This document shows positions 61,646-64,000 of a stretch of DNA of 64,000 bases, piece by piece. Each line of letters begins with the position of its first letter. Positions within the stretch are counted from its first letter, which is position 1. The DNA is taken from assembly GCA_000230935.2 (NCBI GenBank), contig AGIQ01000001.1, positions 1,612,001 through 1,676,000 of the forward strand, given 5' to 3'. A model generated the notes under the pieces. That model saw nothing but the letters and a program-made list of their open reading frames with translations. It made no database searches and was not told where the DNA came from. The stretch is from Mycolicibacterium rhodesiae JS60. GTDB taxonomy: Bacteria; Actinomycetota; Actinomycetes; Mycobacteriales; Mycobacteriaceae. The position numbers and the translations under genes were made by a program.

Positions 61646-62551
61646 AGCGTCGCCGAGTGCCGGCGGCGGGCGCCACCAGTGGTTCTGCCGCTTTGGACTT
61701 AACTGACCGTCCCAACCTCGCCCAACCAAGGCCGCGAAGGTGCGGTCGAGAGTCTCTGCGTCGCTGTCCTCCTTGATAACCCGGATGACATCCCAACCCA
61801 GTCGCGCGACCTGGGGCATCAGTCGTTGATCCCTGACGTACTGCACTCGATTGGTCCGGTGCTGATCGCCGTCGTACTCGGAAGCGACCTTGAACTCCTC
61901 CCAGCCCATATCGAGGGTGCGCAGCACCTCCCAGCCCCGCTTGAACACAGCGACCTGCGTGGCAGGTGGCGGAAATCCCGCGTCGAGATACAGCAGCCGC
62001 AGCCGCGTCTCCTGCGGCGAGGCGGCGCCCCCGTCGACTATCGGCAGCAATTCGAGCAATTGGCGCGTACCCCGAGCACCCTTGTACCGTGTCGCCAGCC
62101 CGAGCACGTCGTCGTTCGCGAAGCCCGTCGCCCGCTTGAGTGCGTCGAGTCGAACGAGTGCCTCGAGCCGTGGAAGGTGACGGCCCAGGTCGTATGCGGT
62201 GCGGGCTGCCGTGGTGACTGCGATGCATTGACGCGTGGTCATCTCGTCCGCCTGAAGGCGTTCTGCGCGAGCGATGATCCCTTCCGGGGGCCTGGTGTTA
62301 TTCCAGATCAGCTCGACCGCAATGTCGTCGTCAACCCAGGAGGCGCCGTGCAGCGCCGATGCGGCGATCCCCGCGACCACGCCTCTGCGGCCGGAACGCA
62401 GCCACGCCCCGTCGATGACATCCACCAGATCTGGCGAATATCCTTTGGGCACATAGATATCGCGGTGCATACGCACATACTGGCGGCGCAGCTCGTGTTC
62501 GGTCACGGCTCGCGTGAGCCGGGCCTGACTGCCGACGATGAGCTTCCTCAT
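61634..62551 (-). CDS. DUF559/AbiEi-type protein with endonuclease-like domain
   Basis: 305 residues. The N-terminal half has an AbiEi-like winged-helix style (RMHRDIYVPKGYSPDLVD, SALHGASWVDDDIAVEL). The C-terminal half has a Vsr/DUF559-type nuclease pattern: FKVASEYDGDQHRTNRVQYV then DQRLMPQVARLGWDVIRVI. This family is abundant and scattered in mycobacteria; its function is not settled. Here it is opposite in strand to the AveC operon and bounded by direct repeats, suggesting that it moves as a cassette. Confidence 0.8.
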   Translation of the reverse strand: MRKLIVGSQARLTRAVTEHELRRQYVRMHRDIYVPKGYSPDLVDVIDGAWLRSGRRGVVAGIAASALHGASWVDDDIAVELIWNNTRPPEGIIARAERLQADEMTTRQCIAVTTAARTAYDLGRHLPRLEALVRLDALKRATGFANDDVLGLATRYKGARGTRQLLELLPIVDGGAASPQETRLRLLYLDAGFPPPATQVAVFKRGWEVLRTLDMGWEEFKVASEYDGDQHRTNRVQYVRDQRLMPQVARLGWDVIRVIKEDSDAETLDRTFAALVGRGWDGQLSPKRQNHWWRPPPALGDAASL

Positions 62552-62597
62552 GGCGGCATATTCGCAGCAGATGCCGACAGATCTCGCCCAGACTGGA

Positions 62598-62645
62598 GTT
62601 ATCGAGCAGAAGTGCGAGTAGACGTGTCCATAACTACAGTCTCGC
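62598..62645. repeat. Direct repeat, right copy, flanking DUF559 gene
   Basis: Second copy of the 48-base repeat, 47 bases upstream of the DUF559 start and eight bases before the end of the SDR gene. Confidence 0.85.
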
Positions 62646-62653
62646 GGGAAGCG

Positions 62654-63451
62654 CTAAGGCATCGTGTAGCCGCCGCTGACCGAGATCAGCTGGCCGGTGA
62701 CCTGACCGGCGGCCACCGGGGAGGCGAAGAACAGCACCGCGTTGCCGACATCGTGCGCGGTGGTCAGCTGACGCGTCGGGGTGTCCTTGAGCATGAACTC
62801 GATCTGCTTGGGGTTGAACACCTCGTCCTGGCCGACGGACCACAGGCTGGCCGCACCCACCGCGTCGGGGCTCTCCGGGATCACCAGACCGGGGCAGACG
62901 ATGTTGGAGCGGATACCGTGCCTGCCGTGCTCGCGTGCCGTCGTGCGGGCCAGCGCCACCATGGCGGCTTTCGACGCCCCGTAGACGCCCTGGCGGATCT
63001 GTCCGAAGGCCGCGTCGCTGGCGATGAAAACGATCGACCCGCCACCACCCTCCTTCATCGGCCCGATCGCGGCCTGAGTCGCGGCAATCGCCGAGAACAG
63101 GTTGATCTCGATGGTGCGCTGCCATTTGTCACGGTCGGTGTCGGTCGCGATGAACCCGGGCACGCTCCATCCCGCGTTGTTGACCAGCACATCGATGCCG
63201 CCCCAGTGCTTCACCGCGGTGCCGACGGCGACGTCGCCGCCGTCCGCTGTCGTGAGGTCGGCGATCGCCAGTTCGACAGCCGCTGCGCCCAACTCCAGCG
63301 CCTCGGCCTTGACCTTCTCGGCCTGCGGTTCGTCGATGTCGTTCAACGCAATCCGCGCACCCTCGGCGGCGAATTGGTGCACGATGCCGCGGCCGATGTT
63401 GGATGCGCCGCCGGTGATCACGACGCGGGCGTTGGCTAGTCCCAGATCCAC
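62654..63451 (-). CDS. Short-chain dehydrogenase/reductase
   Basis: 265 residues from a GTG at 63451 (AGGAAGGG upstream). Classical SDR: VVITGGASNIGRGIVHQFAA near residue 10, NNAGWSVPGF near 90, Ser in IVFIASDAAFG, YGASK near 155, and VTGQLISVSGGYTMP. The long insert before the C-terminus (WSVGQDEVFNPKQIEFML) gives a substrate loop typical of hydroxysteroid or hydroxyacyl-CoA SDRs. Divergent from an enoyl-CoA hydratase-like gene. Confidence 0.87.
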   Translation of the reverse strand: MDLGLANARVVITGGASNIGRGIVHQFAAEGARIALNDIDEPQAEKVKAEALELGAAAVELAIADLTTADGGDVAVGTAVKHWGGIDVLVNNAGWSVPGFIATDTDRDKWQRTIEINLFSAIAATQAAIGPMKEGGGGSIVFIASDAAFGQIRQGVYGASKAAMVALARTTAREHGRHGIRSNIVCPGLVIPESPDAVGAASLWSVGQDEVFNPKQIEFMLKDTPTRQLTTAHDVGNAVLFFASPVAAGQVTGQLISVSGGYTMP

Positions 63452-63501
63452 GTTGACCCTTCCTGGTCGGGGCGGACTTGAGGCCGCCCCAGACATTGGT
63501 T

Positions 63502-63526
63502 TAACCTAGATTAGAAATTTCGGTTA
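63502..63526. promoter_or_regulatory. Inverted repeat in SDR/hydratase divergent promoter
   Basis: TAACC and GGTTA arms separated by 15 AT-rich bases, between divergent genes. It could bind a lipid-responsive regulator, but short arms make this tentative. Confidence 0.3.
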
Positions 63527-63560
63527 GATTTGTCCATATCCGGCTTCCGAGGAGACCCAG

Positions 63561-64000
63561 ATGAGCGTGACGACGTCGCTCGACGGTCACGTTGGGTGGA
63601 TCACCCTGAATCGTCCGGACCGGATGAACGCGATCACCACCGGTCTGGCACGTGCGCTGCGCGAGGCCATTGAATCCCTCGGTGCCGAGCCTGCGGTCAA
63701 CGTGATCGTGATCCGGGGCAGCGGCGGAAACTTCTGCGCCGGCGGTGACTTCGAAGAGGTCGAACGACTGCGTGCCCAGGGACCTGTCGCGCTCGCGGAA
63801 TTGTTCACCGCCTTCCGTGCAGCGTGCGATGCGATCGCCGGTGTCGAGATCCCGGTTGTTGCCGCGGTCGAGGGGTCCGCGGCGGCGGGCGGCTTCGAGC
63901 TGATGCAGGCCGCCGACATCGTCCTGGTCAGTGAGACGGCCAAGATCGCCGACAACCACGTCAACTACGGGATGGTTCCCGGCGGGGGCGGCACGGCTCG
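63561..64000 (+). CDS. Enoyl-CoA hydratase/isomerase, 3' end outside the window
   Basis: ATG at 63561 behind GAGGAGA; 146 complete codons before the window ends. Crotonase fold start ITLNRPDRMNAITTGLARAL, oxyanion loop GSGGNFCAGGDFEEV near residue 58, and AAAGGFELMQAADIVLV near 113 with the first hydratase Glu present. The second region reads HVNYGMVPGGGGTA, Gly/Met instead of the usual Pro-Glu. Expected to act with the divergent SDR in acyl-CoA breakdown. Confidence 0.85.
   Translation, partial: MSVTTSLDGHVGWITLNRPDRMNAITTGLARALREAIESLGAEPAVNVIVIRGSGGNFCAGGDFEEVERLRAQGPVALAELFTAFRAACDAIAGVEIPVVAAVEGSAAAGGFELMQAADIVLVSETAKIADNHVNYGMVPGGGGTA

Noticed and set aside
1..64000. CRISPR arrays, tRNA or rRNA genes
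   Set aside because: I looked for regularly spaced short repeats and for tRNA/rRNA signatures and saw none.

Overview
The window looks like chromosomal (or large-plasmid) DNA of a Mycobacterium/Mycolicibacterium-type actinobacterium. The evidence is a complete yrbE-mce lipid-import operon with Mce-associated proteins, an MmpS-like exported protein, many FadD/FadE/EchA/CaiB-type genes, KstR2-like and other TetR regulators, several P450s, an F420/flavin LLM oxidoreductase and AveC-like membrane proteins, in GC-rich DNA with frequent GTG starts.

Layout. 1-10.3 kb (minus strand): a short ferredoxin-like ORF, yrbEA, yrbEB, mceA-F, then three Mce-associated genes and the 5' part of an MmpS-like gene. 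10.4-45.6 kb: a mosaic catabolic region with CoA transferase, acyl-CoA dehydrogenases, enoyl-CoA hydratases, an acyl-CoA synthetase, an aldehyde dehydrogenase with ferredoxin, an alcohol dehydrogenase, P450s, an alpha/beta hydrolase, a thioesterase, a nitronate-monooxygenase-like protein, two FAD oxidoreductases and five paralogous small membrane proteins. It also carries decayed genes (acyl-CoA dehydrogenase, two CoA-transferase fragments, a cox3-like start, an SDR fragment) and remnants of IS21- and IS30-type elements. 45.6-61.6 kb: a cleaner block of four divergent operons built from AveC-like membrane proteins, a MoxR-type ATPase plus VWA protein (NorQ/NorD type), COX3/COX4-like (NorE/NorF type) subunits, FAD desaturase-like enzymes, a P450, several membrane proteins and three TetR genes. 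61.6-64 kb: a DUF559-type gene flanked by direct repeats spaced exactly 1000 bp apart, an SDR and a truncated enoyl-CoA hydratase.

How it works together. From 10.4 to 45.6 kb, almost every promoter region carries a 19-bp palindrome, AATCTACGNNNCGTAGATT, or a recognisable variant. The likely regulator is a TetR protein encoded by two nearly identical genes (23.7 and 44.8 kb); a third copy was cut off by an IS21-type element at 27.1 kb. The mce importer, CoA activation, beta-oxidation and oxidations would then form one regulon for uptake and breakdown of a lipid I cannot identify; a sterol, terpenoid or branched lipid are all possible. A separate kinase/dehydrogenase pair at 12.4-14.8 kb resembles the 4-hydroxyacyl-CoA pathway (ACAD10/11, LvaA/LvaC). 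The operator is not seen beyond 45.6 kb. There, an operon encoding AveC-like protein, VWA protein and MoxR ATPase, with orphan NorE/NorF-like subunits nearby but no NorB/NorC, is the best candidate for an undescribed system.
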